In this document: positions 1 to 8,579 of the stretch, one piece after another
Position numbering within the stretch: the stretch's first letter is position 1
Layout: every line of letters begins with the position of its first letter
From: Cryobacterium frigoriphilum
Lineage (GTDB): Bacteria; Actinomycetota; Actinomycetes; Actinomycetales; Microbacteriaceae
NCBI RefSeq assembly: GCF_004403305.1
Contig: NZ_SOHE01000021.1
Span: 28,420 to 78,842, forward strand
Direction: 5' to 3'
DNA: 50,423 bases
Made by a program: the position numbers and the translations under genes
The notes under the pieces: generated by a model
Told to the model about the DNA's origin: nothing
Database searches by the model: none
The model's input: only the letters and a program-made list of their open reading frames with translations

Positions 1-324
1 CGTCGCGGCTCAACCAGCGAAGCCCACCAGGCTTCGACCGCTCCTTCGTCGCGGCTCAACCAGCGAAGCCCGCCAGGTTTCGACCGCTCCTTCGTCGCGG
101 CTCAACCAGCGAAGCCCACCAGGTTTCGACCGCTCCTCCGTCGCGGCTCAACCAGCGAAGTTGGAACCCGCCGGTTGAGCCGGCGCGCGCCAGCGCGCCG
201 GTCGAAACCTCGCGAGACGAACTGCGAAACCCCGCCACTCAGGTCTGAGGATCGGCTCGCGAGGTTTCGACGCTCGCAAGCTCGCGCTCAACCAGCGAAC
301 TTGGAACCCGCCGGTTGAGCCGGC
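1..324. repeat. 46-bp tandem repeat array and flanking repeats (gene-free)
   Basis: There is no credible gene in the first 336 bases. Four copies of a 46-bp unit start at 1, 47, 93 and 139; the last is partial. Each unit holds the phrases GCGGCTCAACCAGCGAAG and GGTTTCGACCGCTCC. A 24-bp sequence at 161-184 recurs exactly at 301-324. Between them (about 255-300) is a diverged copy of the GGTTTCGAC / CTCAACCAGCGAA pair. It lies directly downstream of mazG. It looks like an intergenic repeat family that has expanded locally; I see no coding or RNA-gene character. Confidence 0.8.
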
Positions 325-336
325 TTGTGCCGCGGG

Positions 337-1047
337 TTAGAAGCGGGGCAGGCCGATGATGCCGGCATCGGAGGCATCCACTTCGGGGGCGCGCTCGTGC
401 TCGCGAATCTCGGCCTGCAGGTCGCGCAGGGCCACGCGCAGGGCGCGCTCGGCATCGAGGCCGCGGGCCTTCGCGGCCGACACGATCGCGAGCAGCAGCG
501 GGCCGAGCTCGTCCTCGGTTTCAATCTTCAGCGGAAATGACGAGTCCACCTCGAGCAGACCGATCTTCTGCGCCCGCCCAAGCACCTTGTCGGCCAGCGA
601 GAGGGCCGGCATACCGAGCGGGATACCGTCGAGCACGCTCGTGCGCTCGGGCTTCTCCTCAGCCTTGAAGCCGTCCCAGGCCGCCGTGACGTCGGCGGCG
701 GTATCGAGGGTGAGATCACCGAACACGTGCGGATGCCGCCCAATCATTTTCGCGTTCAGGTGCGCGGCCACGTCCTGAATGTCGAAGTTCTCTTCCGGCG
801 TCGCGGCAGCGAGGTCGGCGTGAAAGAGCACCTGGTAGAGCACGTCGCCGAGCTCTTCGAGCAGCTCCTCGCGGGTGCCGCCCTCGATCGCTTCGATCAG
901 CTCATGGCTTTCCTCTACGAGGTATTGCACGAGCGAAGCGTGTGTCTGGTCGGCGTCCCACGCGCATCCGCCCGGGCCGCGCAGCACGGCGACGGTCTCG
1001 ATCAGGGTGTCGAGGGGGCTCGGGTTGCTGCTGTGCGATGTGGTCAT
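337..1047 (-). CDS. mazG: MazG nucleoside triphosphate pyrophosphohydrolase
   Basis: Hydrolyses nucleoside triphosphates to monophosphate plus pyrophosphate, a house-cleaning activity that also limits mutagenic nucleotides (family knowledge). The 236-aa product has the MazG metal-binding pattern, EESHELIEAI followed by ELGDVLYQ, with the conserved glutamates and aspartate near residues 40-75. A second, shorter MazG-like segment containing ADKVLGRAQKIG follows. I chose the ATG at 1047 because AAGGAG lies just upstream; an in-frame extension to 1143 would add 32 non-conserved residues. It is divergent from nhaA, with a 210-bp shared upstream region. The downstream side runs into the 46-bp repeats and shows no clear terminator. 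Confidence 0.93.
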   Translation of the reverse strand: MTTSHSSNPSPLDTLIETVAVLRGPGGCAWDADQTHASLVQYLVEESHELIEAIEGGTREELLEELGDVLYQVLFHADLAAATPEENFDIQDVAAHLNAKMIGRHPHVFGDLTLDTAADVTAAWDGFKAEEKPERTSVLDGIPLGMPALSLADKVLGRAQKIGLLEVDSSFPLKIETEDELGPLLLAIVSAAKARGLDAERALRVALRDLQAEIREHERAPEVDASDAGIIGLPRF

Positions 1048-1257
1048 GAAGCTCCTTGGGCGAGACGGTCCTTCAATGCTAGGCGGCCGGGTGCCGGGTG
1101 CGGGCGGTTGCGCCGGGCGATCACCCGATAGCTGGGTTACCACCCGCTGCTAAACTGCTGTCCGGTGCGCCGACCATCCGGGCCCTCAGCGCCTCACCCT
1201 CGGCTTTTCACTCGGCACTAATCCGGCGGCACGACCGCTGGGCAGACTGGCTTCCCC

Positions 1258-2478
1258 ATGACTTTCCTCCGTTCCGAGCGTTACTCGGCCATCCTGCTGC
1301 TCGTCGCGGCCGCAATCGGTCTCGTCGTGGCCAATCTGAACTTCGGCCCGGGTTTCATAGCCGCCACCAGCGAGTCGATCCCAACGATTATTCCCGGCCT
1401 CGACCTGTCGGTGCGGCACTGGATCAGTGACGGCCTGCTCGCGATCTTCTTCTTCAACGTCGCCGTCGAGCTCAAGCGTGAACTCGTGATCGGCGACCTC
1501 AACAGCGTCACCAAGGCGAGCCTGCCGGCGATCGCCGCCATGGGCGGGGTGCTCGTGCCGGCCGGAATCTACCTGCTCATCACCGCGGGCACCGGCTTCA
1601 GCAGCGGATGGCCCGTTCCCACCGCGACCGATATCGCCTTCGCCATCGGGGTGCTCGCGGTGTTCGGCCGCGGCATCCCGACCCGGGTGCGGGTGTTCCT
1701 GCTGGCCCTCGCCGTGCTCGACGACCTCGTCGCGATCCTCATCATCGCGTTCTTCTTCACCGACAACGCGAGCCTCGACTTTCTCGGCTTCGCCGCGATC
1801 GCGGCGACCCTATTCGGGCTCACCAGCCGGCTCCTCAAGCCGCGCGCGGCCTGGGTACTCAGCCGCAAGCCGCAGTGGCCGATCATCAGCGCGCTCGTCG
1901 TGCTCGGCGTGCTGACCTGGTACTTCACCTACCTCTCCGGCGTGCACGCCACGATCGCCGGCGTCATCCTCGGTCTCGTCATGGCCCGCCGCCCGGCCGG
2001 ACGCGCGCACTACCTGCTGGAACCGGCCTCCAACGCCATCGTGCTGCCGCTGTTTGCCGGTTTCGCTGCGATGGTCACGATTCCGCAGATCGCCGTCAGC
2101 GAGATCAGCCCGGCGTTCTGGGGCATCGTGATCGCGCTGCCGGTCGGCAAGCTGCTCGGCATCACCCTGTTCGGCTGGATCGGCACGACGGTCGCCCGCC
2201 GCGGTATGAAGAACGCGGCTCCCGGTTCCAAACCCGGCCTGGCCTTCATCGACATCGTCGTTGTCGCGTGCCTCGGCGGCATCGGGTTCACGGTCTCGCT
2301 GCTGATGGCCGATCTCGCCTTCGCCCGCAATCCCGTGATCGTCGACGAGGCCGTGCTCGCGGTGCTGATCGGCTCGGCGCTGTCAATGGTGCTCAGCGCT
2401 TTCGTCGTCAGCTCGCGGGCACGACACTATCGACGGGCTTCGGAAAAAGCGCGGTCAGCAGCGACCCCGTCCAGCTGA
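1258..2478 (+). CDS. nhaA: Na+/H+ antiporter NhaA
   Basis: Exchanges cytoplasmic Na+ for external H+, for sodium tolerance and pH homeostasis; integral membrane protein. The 406 aa are close to the E. coli length. Diagnostic features are TDIAFAIGVLAVFG, the ion-binding pair in ALAVLDDLVAI (equivalent to Asp163/Asp164), GVHATIAGV, and a C-terminal half matching GGIGFTVSLL. About a dozen hydrophobic segments are visible. The start is the ATG at 1258, with no strong Shine-Dalgarno site; CAGACT about 10 bases upstream could be a -10 element giving a very short leader. The last 71 bases overlap the 3' end of mfd on the other strand, so both proteins' C-termini are encoded by the same DNA. Confidence 0.95.
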   Translation: MTFLRSERYSAILLLVAAAIGLVVANLNFGPGFIAATSESIPTIIPGLDLSVRHWISDGLLAIFFFNVAVELKRELVIGDLNSVTKASLPAIAAMGGVLVPAGIYLLITAGTGFSSGWPVPTATDIAFAIGVLAVFGRGIPTRVRVFLLALAVLDDLVAILIIAFFFTDNASLDFLGFAAIAATLFGLTSRLLKPRAAWVLSRKPQWPIISALVVLGVLTWYFTYLSGVHATIAGVILGLVMARRPAGRAHYLLEPASNAIVLPLFAGFAAMVTIPQIAVSEISPAFWGIVIALPVGKLLGITLFGWIGTTVARRGMKNAAPGSKPGLAFIDIVVVACLGGIGFTVSLLMADLAFARNPVIVDEAVLAVLIGSALSMVLSAFVVSSRARHYRRASEKARSAATPSS

Positions 2479-5400
2479 TCAGGGCGGCGTCGTCGGGCGC
2501 CACTCCCCCGGGCCGGGGCATCGGAACAGTGATGGCTCCGGTCGCGCTCACGTAGCGCGCGCCCGGGTACATCCGCTGCAATCGAACCTGCAGCGAATCG
2601 GCGAGGTCGGCCGGGGCGATGCGCAGGTTGGAACCCATCGCGACGACCTCGCTGAGGCCGGCCTGCTGCGCCTGCCAGCGCAGACGGCTCACGGCGATCA
2701 GGTTCTGCACCGGGGTCGGCGGTTCGCCGTAACGGTCGGTGAGTTCCTCGAGCACGAGGTCGATCTGGTCTGCGGCCGCCGCGGGCGCGCTCGCGCTGGA
2801 GAGTTTCTGATAGCCCTCAAGCCGCAGCCGTTCGCTGTCGACGAAGTCGTGCGGAATGTGCGCATCCACCGGCAGTTCGAGCCGCAGCTCGGTCTGCCCC
2901 TCGGCCACGTCGCCGCGGAAGGTGCTCACGGCCTCGCCGATCATGCGCAGGTACAGGTCGAAGCCGACGCCGGCGATGTGCCCGGCCTGTTCGCCACCCA
3001 GGAGGTTTCCGGCGCCACGGATCTCGAGGTCTTTCAGCGCGACCTGCATGCCGGCGCCGAGCTCGTTGTTGGCCGCGATCGTGGCGAGGCGGTCGTGCGC
3101 GGTCTCGGTGAGGGGCTTGTTCTCGTCGTAGAGAAAATACGCGTAGGCGCGCTCGCGGCCGCGGCCGACCCGGCCGCGCAGCTGGTGCAGCTGACTGAGG
3201 CCGAATTTGTCGGCCCGGTCGATGATGATCGTGTTGGCGTTGGCGATGTCGAGGCCGGTCTCGATGATGGTCGTCGAGACCAGAATGTCGAATTTACGCT
3301 CCCAGAAATCGCCGACGACCTGCTCCAGCTGCGCCTCGGGCAGCTGCCCGTGAGCGACGGCGATGCGCGCCTCCGGCACGAGTTCGGCCAGTTTCGCGGC
3401 GACCCGGTTGATGCTCGTGACCCGATTGTGCACGAAGAAGATCTGGCCCTCACGCAGCAGCTCGCGGCGGATCGCGGCGGCGACCTGACGTTCGGAGTAC
3501 GGGCCGACGAAGGTGAGAATGGGGTGACGGTCTTCGGGCGGGGTCGCGAGGGTCGACATCTCGCGGATGCCGGTGACCGCCATCTCGAGGGATCTCGGGA
3601 TGGGCGTCGCGCTCATCGCGAGAATGTCGACGTTGGTCTTGAGCTTTTTGAGGGCGTCCTTGTGCTCCACTCCGAAGCGCTGTTCCTCGTCGATGATGAC
3701 GAGGCCGAGGTCCTTGAAGATGATCGACGGCGACAGCAGCCGGTGGGTGCCGATGACGACATCCACCGTGCCATCGAGCATGCCCGCCACGGTTTCGCGG
3801 GACTCTTTCTCGGTCTGGAACCGGCTGAGGGCGCGCAGGTGCACCGGGAACCCGGCGAAGCGTTCCTTGAACGTCTCCATGTGCTGACTCACGAGCAGGG
3901 TCGTCGGCACGAGCATGGCGACCTGTTTGCCCTCCTGCACGGCCTTGAACGCGGCGCGCACGGCGACCTCGGTCTTGCCGAAGCCCACGTCACCGCTCAG
4001 CAGCCGGTCCATCGGAATCGGCCGTTCCATGTCGGCCTTGACCTCGTCGATCGTGGTCAGCTGGTCGGGGGTCTCCACGAACGGGAAGGCCTCTTCGAGC
4101 TCGCGCTGCCAGGGGGTGTCGGGGCCGAAGGCGTGGCCCTTGCTGGCCATCCGCGCCGAGTAGAGCTTGACGAGTTCGACGGCGATGTCGCGCACGGCGT
4201 GCCGGGCCTTGCTCTTGGCGGTCGACCAGTCGCTGCCGCCCATTTTGCTCAAGGTCGGGGCCTCGCCGCCGACGTAGCGGCTGACGAGGTCGAGCTGATC
4301 GGTGGGCACGTAGAGTTTGTCACCGGCGTGGCCACGCTTGGCCGGCGCGTATTCGAGCACGAGGTACTCCCGTGTGGTCTTGACCGGGTTGCGGCCACCG
4401 CTCGACACCTCGCGCTGGGTCAGTTCGAGGAACCGGCCAATGCCGTGGGTCTGATGCACGACGTGGTCGCCGGCGACCAACTGCAGCGGGTCCACGACGT
4501 TCTTGCGGCGGCTCGCGAGCTTCTTGATCTGCCGGCCGTCGTAACCGACCGTGCGCCCGTAGAATTCCGATTCGCTGATCAGGCTCAGTTTGGTCTCGGG
4601 AATTTCGAAACCGTGATCGATGGATGCCTTCAGCAGGTACGCGATACCGGCCTCCGGCGCGGCGGGGAACTCGGTGACAATCCGGGCGGGCAGCTCGTTC
4701 TCGGCGAGCACATCGGCGGCGCGCTCCACGAGGCCTGCCCCCTGGGCGACGATCGCCACCGTCCAGCCGGCCTTGAGGCGCTCCGACAGGTGCCCGACGG
4801 CGCCCTCGACGCTGCCCTGGAAGCTCGGCACGGCCGACGCGTCGATCCGCACCGTGAGCAATTCGTCCATGTCCAGGCTTTCGATGCCGGCGACATCCGT
4901 CGGCGCGGCTTGGAACGTGCTCAGGGTCCACCAGACCCGCTTCGAGGCCGGTTCGCCCGGACGGCTGAACTTGACGGTGTCTTTCAGCCGGTTGAGGGTG
5001 AGGAAATCGCCGGATTCGAGGTCGATCGGCGAGTCGGCACCGGCGGTCGCGGCGCTCCAGGCGGCGGAGAGAAACTCGCGGTTGGTCTCGGCGAGGCTGA
5101 TGGCGCGGCTCGCAACGCGCTCGGGCGAGATGACCGCAACGGCGGTTTCGAGGGGCAGGTAGTGGGTGATCGGCACGAGCCGGTCGACGAGCGCGGGCGC
5201 CAGGCTCTCCATGCCCTCGACGGGGATACCCTCGGCGATCTTGGCGAGCATGCCGGCGAGGCTCGGAAACTCGTGCTGCATCTCGCGGGCGCGCTGGCGC
5301 ACGGCGGGGCTCAACAGCAGTTCACGGCTCGGCGGCAGCAGCACACTGGTGACCGGCTCCGGGAACGAGCGCTGGTCGGCGACCGAGAACGCGCGAATCT

Positions 5401-6028
5401 GCTCGACCTCGTCGCCGAAGAATTCCACCCTAAACGGATGCGCTGCCACCGGCGGGAAGACGTCGAGGATGCCGCCGCGCACGGCGAATTCGCCGCGCCG
5501 GGTGACCATGTCGACCCGGGCGTAAGCGACGTTCACGAGCTGCAGGGTGATGGCGGCGAGGTCGTGGCCGCGCGCGCCCACGGTCAGATCGATCGGCTCG
5601 TAGTCCGTGAGGTTGTCGGCGACCGGCTGCAGGGCGGCGCGCACCGAGGCGACGACGATGAGCGGGCGGCGGATCTCCGGGGCTGATTCCTCCCACTCCC
5701 GCAGGCGGCGCAGCGCGTGCAGGCGCTTGCCGACGATCTCGGCACCGGGACTCAGGCGTTCGTGCGGCAGGGTCTCCCAGGCCGGAAAGTCGATGATTTC
5801 GGCGTCGCAGGCGAATCCGGCGAGGTTGTCGCGCAGCGCTTCGGATTCACGGCCCGTCGCCGTGATGACGAGCAGCGCCTGGGCCGTGCGCTGGCCGAGC
5901 AGCCCGGCCAGGAGCGGGGCCTGCAGGCCCTCGGTCAGCGAGAAGTCGGCATCGCGACCAGCATAAGAGAGGGCGTTGTCGAACGTGGACGCGCGCGAAA
6001 GCGCTGCGATTAAGCCCTGAAGGATCAC
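2408..6028 (-). CDS. mfd: Transcription-repair coupling factor Mfd
   Basis: A DNA translocase that removes RNA polymerase stalled at lesions and recruits UvrA. The 1206-aa product has the full family order: UvrB-like N-terminal region (AWETLPHERLSPGAEIVGKR), RNA-polymerase-interacting region around residues 500-600, then a helicase core with Walker A GDVGFGKTE near residue 680 and the DEEQ box (VIIDEEQRFGVEHKD) near 780. A RecG-like motif (QLRGRVGRGRERAYAY) and the C-terminal TRCF domain follow. The start codon is GTG. TAGACT lies exactly 6 bases upstream, so the mRNA is probably leaderless. The 3' end overlaps nhaA. It follows pth across a gap holding two 87-bp repeat elements. Confidence 0.97.
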   Translation of the reverse strand: MILQGLIAALSRASTFDNALSYAGRDADFSLTEGLQAPLLAGLLGQRTAQALLVITATGRESEALRDNLAGFACDAEIIDFPAWETLPHERLSPGAEIVGKRLHALRRLREWEESAPEIRRPLIVVASVRAALQPVADNLTDYEPIDLTVGARGHDLAAITLQLVNVAYARVDMVTRRGEFAVRGGILDVFPPVAAHPFRVEFFGDEVEQIRAFSVADQRSFPEPVTSVLLPPSRELLLSPAVRQRAREMQHEFPSLAGMLAKIAEGIPVEGMESLAPALVDRLVPITHYLPLETAVAVISPERVASRAISLAETNREFLSAAWSAATAGADSPIDLESGDFLTLNRLKDTVKFSRPGEPASKRVWWTLSTFQAAPTDVAGIESLDMDELLTVRIDASAVPSFQGSVEGAVGHLSERLKAGWTVAIVAQGAGLVERAADVLAENELPARIVTEFPAAPEAGIAYLLKASIDHGFEIPETKLSLISESEFYGRTVGYDGRQIKKLASRRKNVVDPLQLVAGDHVVHQTHGIGRFLELTQREVSSGGRNPVKTTREYLVLEYAPAKRGHAGDKLYVPTDQLDLVSRYVGGEAPTLSKMGGSDWSTAKSKARHAVRDIAVELVKLYSARMASKGHAFGPDTPWQRELEEAFPFVETPDQLTTIDEVKADMERPIPMDRLLSGDVGFGKTEVAVRAAFKAVQEGKQVAMLVPTTLLVSQHMETFKERFAGFPVHLRALSRFQTEKESRETVAGMLDGTVDVVIGTHRLLSPSIIFKDLGLVIIDEEQRFGVEHKDALKKLKTNVDILAMSATPIPRSLEMAVTGIREMSTLATPPEDRHPILTFVGPYSERQVAAAIRRELLREGQIFFVHNRVTSINRVAAKLAELVPEARIAVAHGQLPEAQLEQVVGDFWERKFDILVSTTIIETGLDIANANTIIIDRADKFGLSQLHQLRGRVGRGRERAYAYFLYDENKPLTETAHDRLATIAANNELGAGMQVALKDLEIRGAGNLLGGEQAGHIAGVGFDLYLRMIGEAVSTFRGDVAEGQTELRLELPVDAHIPHDFVDSERLRLEGYQKLSSASAPAAAADQIDLVLEELTDRYGEPPTPVQNLIAVSRLRWQAQQAGLSEVVAMGSNLRIAPADLADSLQVRLQRMYPGARYVSATGAITVPMPRPGGVAPDDAALISWTGSLLTALFPKPVDSVVPAS

Positions 6029-6034
6029 CCGACA

Positions 6035-6040
6035 AGTCTA
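6035..6040 (-). promoter_or_regulatory. Leaderless -10 element of mfd
   Basis: TAGACT (minus strand) followed by 6 bases and then the GTG start of mfd. There is no Shine-Dalgarno sequence, so transcription would start at the start codon. Confidence 0.6.
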
Positions 6041-6054
6041 CGCGGGGCGCGGCG

Positions 6055-6141
6055 CGTACCATTCGACGGAAGATCGACGCCGAAAACACGTCTTGCAGCC
6101 ACCAACCGACATCAACACGCCCAACTCCGTCGAATGGTACG
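6055..6141. repeat. 87-bp element with 16-bp terminal inverted repeats, copy 1
   Basis: The ends are perfect inverted repeats: CGTACCATTCGACGGA at 6055-6070 and its complement at 6126-6141. The 55-base interior (contains AAAACACGTCTTGCAGCCAC) is shared with copy 2 at only a few mismatches. It lies in the mfd-pth gap. It could be a non-autonomous palindromic mobile element (MITE or REP-like) or a structured RNA element. No transposase is present in the window. Confidence 0.85.
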
Positions 6142-6212
6142 GCCCCGCGGGCGCCACGTGGACGCGACGGATGCGCCCGGGCCGACCCGCGGCATCCGTC
6201 ACCCGGCCGCCG

Positions 6213-6299
6213 CGTACCATTCGACGGAAGAACGACCCCGAAAACACGTCTTGCAGCCACAACCCGACAGCAACACGCCCAACTCCGTCGAATGGTACG
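6213..6299. repeat. 87-bp element with 16-bp terminal inverted repeats, copy 2
   Basis: Same length, orientation and perfect 16-bp terminal inverted repeats (6213-6228 and 6284-6299) as copy 1, offset by 158 bp. About five interior substitutions separate the copies, while both pairs of ends are intact. The 71-bp spacer between copies is unrelated. It ends 10 bases before the pth stop codon. Confidence 0.85.
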
Positions 6300-6308
6300 G
6301 GGGCGGGG

Positions 6309-6890
6309 TCAGGCGGTGTGTACCTTGAGCTGGGCCGCGATGATGCCGTCACTGGCGATGAGTTCGACGGCGTCGGCGGCATCCGCCAGCAGAATGGGCA
6401 GGTTGGCTCGCTCGGTGGAGGCGAAGTCGTGCAGCACGAAGTCCGCCGCGGGCTGGCGACCTGGCGGGCGGCCAATGCCGACGCGCACTCGGATGAAGTC
6501 GTTCGTGCCGGTGGCGGAGATGATGTCGCGCAGGCCGTTGTGGCCGCCGTGCCCGCCGCCGACCTTGAGTTTGAGAGTGTCGAAGGGCAGGTCGAGCTCG
6601 TCGTGCACGACGATGAGGTGCGACGGGTCGATCGAATAGAAGCGCAGCAGGCCGGCGACGGGACCGCCGGAGAGGTTCATGAAGCTGTTCGGCTTGGCCA
6701 GAATCAGCTTGGGGCCGCCCGGATTACTGCGACCCTCCGCGACGGCGGAGTTCGTCTTGTGGTTCTTGAAGTTTGCGTTCAGACGGTCGGCGAGCTGCGC
6801 CAAAACCATCTGACCGACATTGTGGCGATTTCCGGCGTAGCCGGGCCCGGGGTTACCGAGCCCGACTACAAGCCAGAGATTCTCGTTCAC
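6309..6890 (-). CDS. pth: Peptidyl-tRNA hydrolase Pth
   Basis: Releases peptides from prematurely dissociated peptidyl-tRNA so that the tRNA can be reused. The 193-aa product begins NENLWLVVGLGNPGPGY and carries the catalytic His in NRHNVG, the Asp-containing HDELDLP motif, and GGGHGGHNGLRD. I chose the GTG at 6890 because AGAAGGA lies about 6 bases upstream and the family's N-terminus starts here; the ATG at 6953 would add 21 unrelated residues. It lies 74 bases downstream of rplY on the same strand, and the two are probably one operon. Confidence 0.95.
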   Translation of the reverse strand: MNENLWLVVGLGNPGPGYAGNRHNVGQMVLAQLADRLNANFKNHKTNSAVAEGRSNPGGPKLILAKPNSFMNLSGGPVAGLLRFYSIDPSHLIVVHDELDLPFDTLKLKVGGGHGGHNGLRDIISATGTNDFIRVRVGIGRPPGRQPAADFVLHDFASTERANLPILLADAADAVELIASDGIIAAQLKVHTA

Positions 6891-6964
6891 GGTGTTCCTT
6901 CTGGAGCTGGGATGAAGCAGTGAACGAGTGATCTGGCGAAACCGGTCAAGCATGGTGCAGCTGA

Positions 6965-7564
6965 CTACTCGGCGGCTGCGGCGGGGGCCTCGGCCTCGGC
7001 CGCGACCTCTTCTTCGTCTTCGCCACGCGGCGTGTGCACGTAGACGACGAGGGCGTCGGGGTCGGAGATGAGCTCGGCACCGGCGGGAAGGACGATGTCC
7101 TTGGCGTGGATCTGGGCGCCTTCTTCGAGGCCCTCGATGCTGACGGTGAGGCGCTCGGGGATTTCGGTCGCTTCGACCTCGAGCAGCAGGCTCTTGGTGT
7201 CGAAGTCGGCGATCGTGCCGGGGAAGGACTCGCCGTCCATGTGCACGTTGACGTCAACCTGCACCTTTTCGCCCTTGACGACGACGATGAGGTCGATGTG
7301 CTCGATGATCATCAGGAACGGGTCCTTCTGAACATCCTTCACGAGGGTGAGCTGCTTGGTGCCGTCGATGTCGAGCTCGAGGATGGCGTTCGCCTTACGC
7401 AGCAGCAGGCCGATCTTGTGCTCGGGCAGTGAAACGTGCACCGGAACGGTGCCGTGGCCGTAGATCACGGCGGGGATGTAGCCGAGCACGCGCAGCTTGC
7501 GGGCCGCACCCTTGCCGAACTTGGTGCGCAGTTCTGCGGTGACCTTGTTGGTCTCTTTAGCCAT
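6965..7564 (-). CDS. rplY: 50S ribosomal protein L25 (Ctc/TL5 long form)
   Basis: Binds 5S rRNA in the central protuberance. The 199-aa product has the N-terminal L25 domain (TAELRTKFGKGAARKLR, GYIPAVIYG) and the beta-rich C-terminal domain of the long form (PERLTVSIEGLEEGAQIHA). It ends in an acidic, alanine-rich tail (GEDEEEVAAEAEAPAAAAE). The ATG at 7564 is preceded by AAGGAGA; the upstream in-frame ATG at 7627 has no such support. It is followed by pth, a common actinobacterial pairing. Confidence 0.95.
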   Translation of the reverse strand: MAKETNKVTAELRTKFGKGAARKLRVLGYIPAVIYGHGTVPVHVSLPEHKIGLLLRKANAILELDIDGTKQLTLVKDVQKDPFLMIIEHIDLIVVVKGEKVQVDVNVHMDGESFPGTIADFDTKSLLLEVEATEIPERLTVSIEGLEEGAQIHAKDIVLPAGAELISDPDALVVYVHTPRGEDEEEVAAEAEAPAAAAE

Positions 7565-7789
7565 GGTGTTTCTCCTTGCGGACCTACAGGCCCAGTTGTG
7601 TGATTGGCCCAGTGAATACTGGTTCAACTCGAACGCATGTCAGCGTGAGGAAAGGCCGTAGACTCATCCGCCGCGTCGATAACGGATGCCGTGGGCTTGC
7701 TCTCGCAGGTCGCAGCGGAATCCCTCGCCGAAGTTCAATTCACTAGCTTACACAGGTCGGCCGCGCCCGTTGGCGTCGTTCCGGCCGGG

Positions 7790-7795
7790 TAGTGT
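7790..7795 (+). promoter_or_regulatory. Leaderless -10 element of the GntR gene
   Basis: TAGTGT followed by exactly 6 bases and then the ATG at 7802. No ribosome binding site is present. Confidence 0.55.
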
Positions 7796-7801
7796 CGCAC
7801 T

Positions 7802-8518
7802 ATGTCTTCCAGCCTGCACAGTCGTCTCGTCGACGCGGTGGGCAAACCGATCGTCAGCGGCGCCACCCCGGCCGGCACCGTCATGCTCGCCGAGGATATC
7901 GAACGCGAGCAGGGCGTCAGCCGGTCGGTCGTGCGTGAGGCGGTACGCGTGCTCGCGTCGATGGGGCTCGTCGAATCGATCAAACGGGTCGGAATCCGGG
8001 TGCGGCCGCAGTCGGCCTGGAACGCGTTCGATCCCACGCTCATCCGCTGGCGCATCGCCGGAACCGGCAAGGGCAGCCAGCTGCGCTCGCTGACCGAGCT
8101 GCGGGCATCCGTCGAGCCGATGGCTGCGGAGCTGGCGGCGAAACACTGCCCGGCGGCGATGTCGGATGAGCTCATGCGGGTCGCCGCGCAGATGCGCACG
8201 GTGGGTCGCGCCGGCGACCTCGAGCACTTTCTCGAGCTCGATATCGAATTTCACCGACTCGTGCTGCACGGCTCGGGCAATGAGATGTTCGCCAAGCTCG
8301 ACGAGGTGATCGCGGCCGTGTTGTCGGGGCGCACCGACCTCGGGCTGATGCCGACGCACCCGCACGAGACGGCGCTGCAGTGGCACGTCGACGTGGCCGA
8401 CGCGATTCAGGGCGGGCACCCCGACCTGGCCCGGCAGTCGATGGAGCTGATCATGCGTCGCACGATCGCGGAGGTGGAGTCCGCCTGGACGGACACTCCC
8501 CGCGTCTTCTTTGCCTAA
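7802..8518 (+). CDS. GntR-family (FadR/FCD type) transcriptional regulator
   Basis: DNA-binding repressor or activator with an N-terminal winged helix (residues about 5-68; EQGVSRSVVREAVRVLASMG is the recognition region) and a C-terminal all-helical FCD ligand domain. The metal-site pattern of that domain is visible in ELDIEFHRLVLHGSGN and the later His in ALQWHVDVADAI. It is 238 aa, the usual size. It flanks a gluconate/idonate locus whose genes run the other way, so gluconate-responsive control of gntK-gntP-idnO-idnD and gnd is the natural inference; the ligand itself is not provable from sequence. An inverted repeat in the gntK-gnd gap is a candidate operator. Confidence 0.88.
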   Translation: MSSSLHSRLVDAVGKPIVSGATPAGTVMLAEDIEREQGVSRSVVREAVRVLASMGLVESIKRVGIRVRPQSAWNAFDPTLIRWRIAGTGKGSQLRSLTELRASVEPMAAELAAKHCPAAMSDELMRVAAQMRTVGRAGDLEHFLELDIEFHRLVLHGSGNEMFAKLDEVIAAVLSGRTDLGLMPTHPHETALQWHVDVADAIQGGHPDLARQSMELIMRRTIAEVESAWTDTPRVFFA

Positions 8519-8579
8519 GCGGGCCTCAGCAGGCCTGAGCGGCCGACGCCACCGGTCACGCACACGTCGGCCACGAACT

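Noticed and set aside
2849..5686. A 945-codon open frame on the plus strand opposite mfd
   Set aside because: It is the antisense of an unmistakable mfd gene; G+C-rich codon bias leaves long open shadows. Its translation has no recognisable domain.
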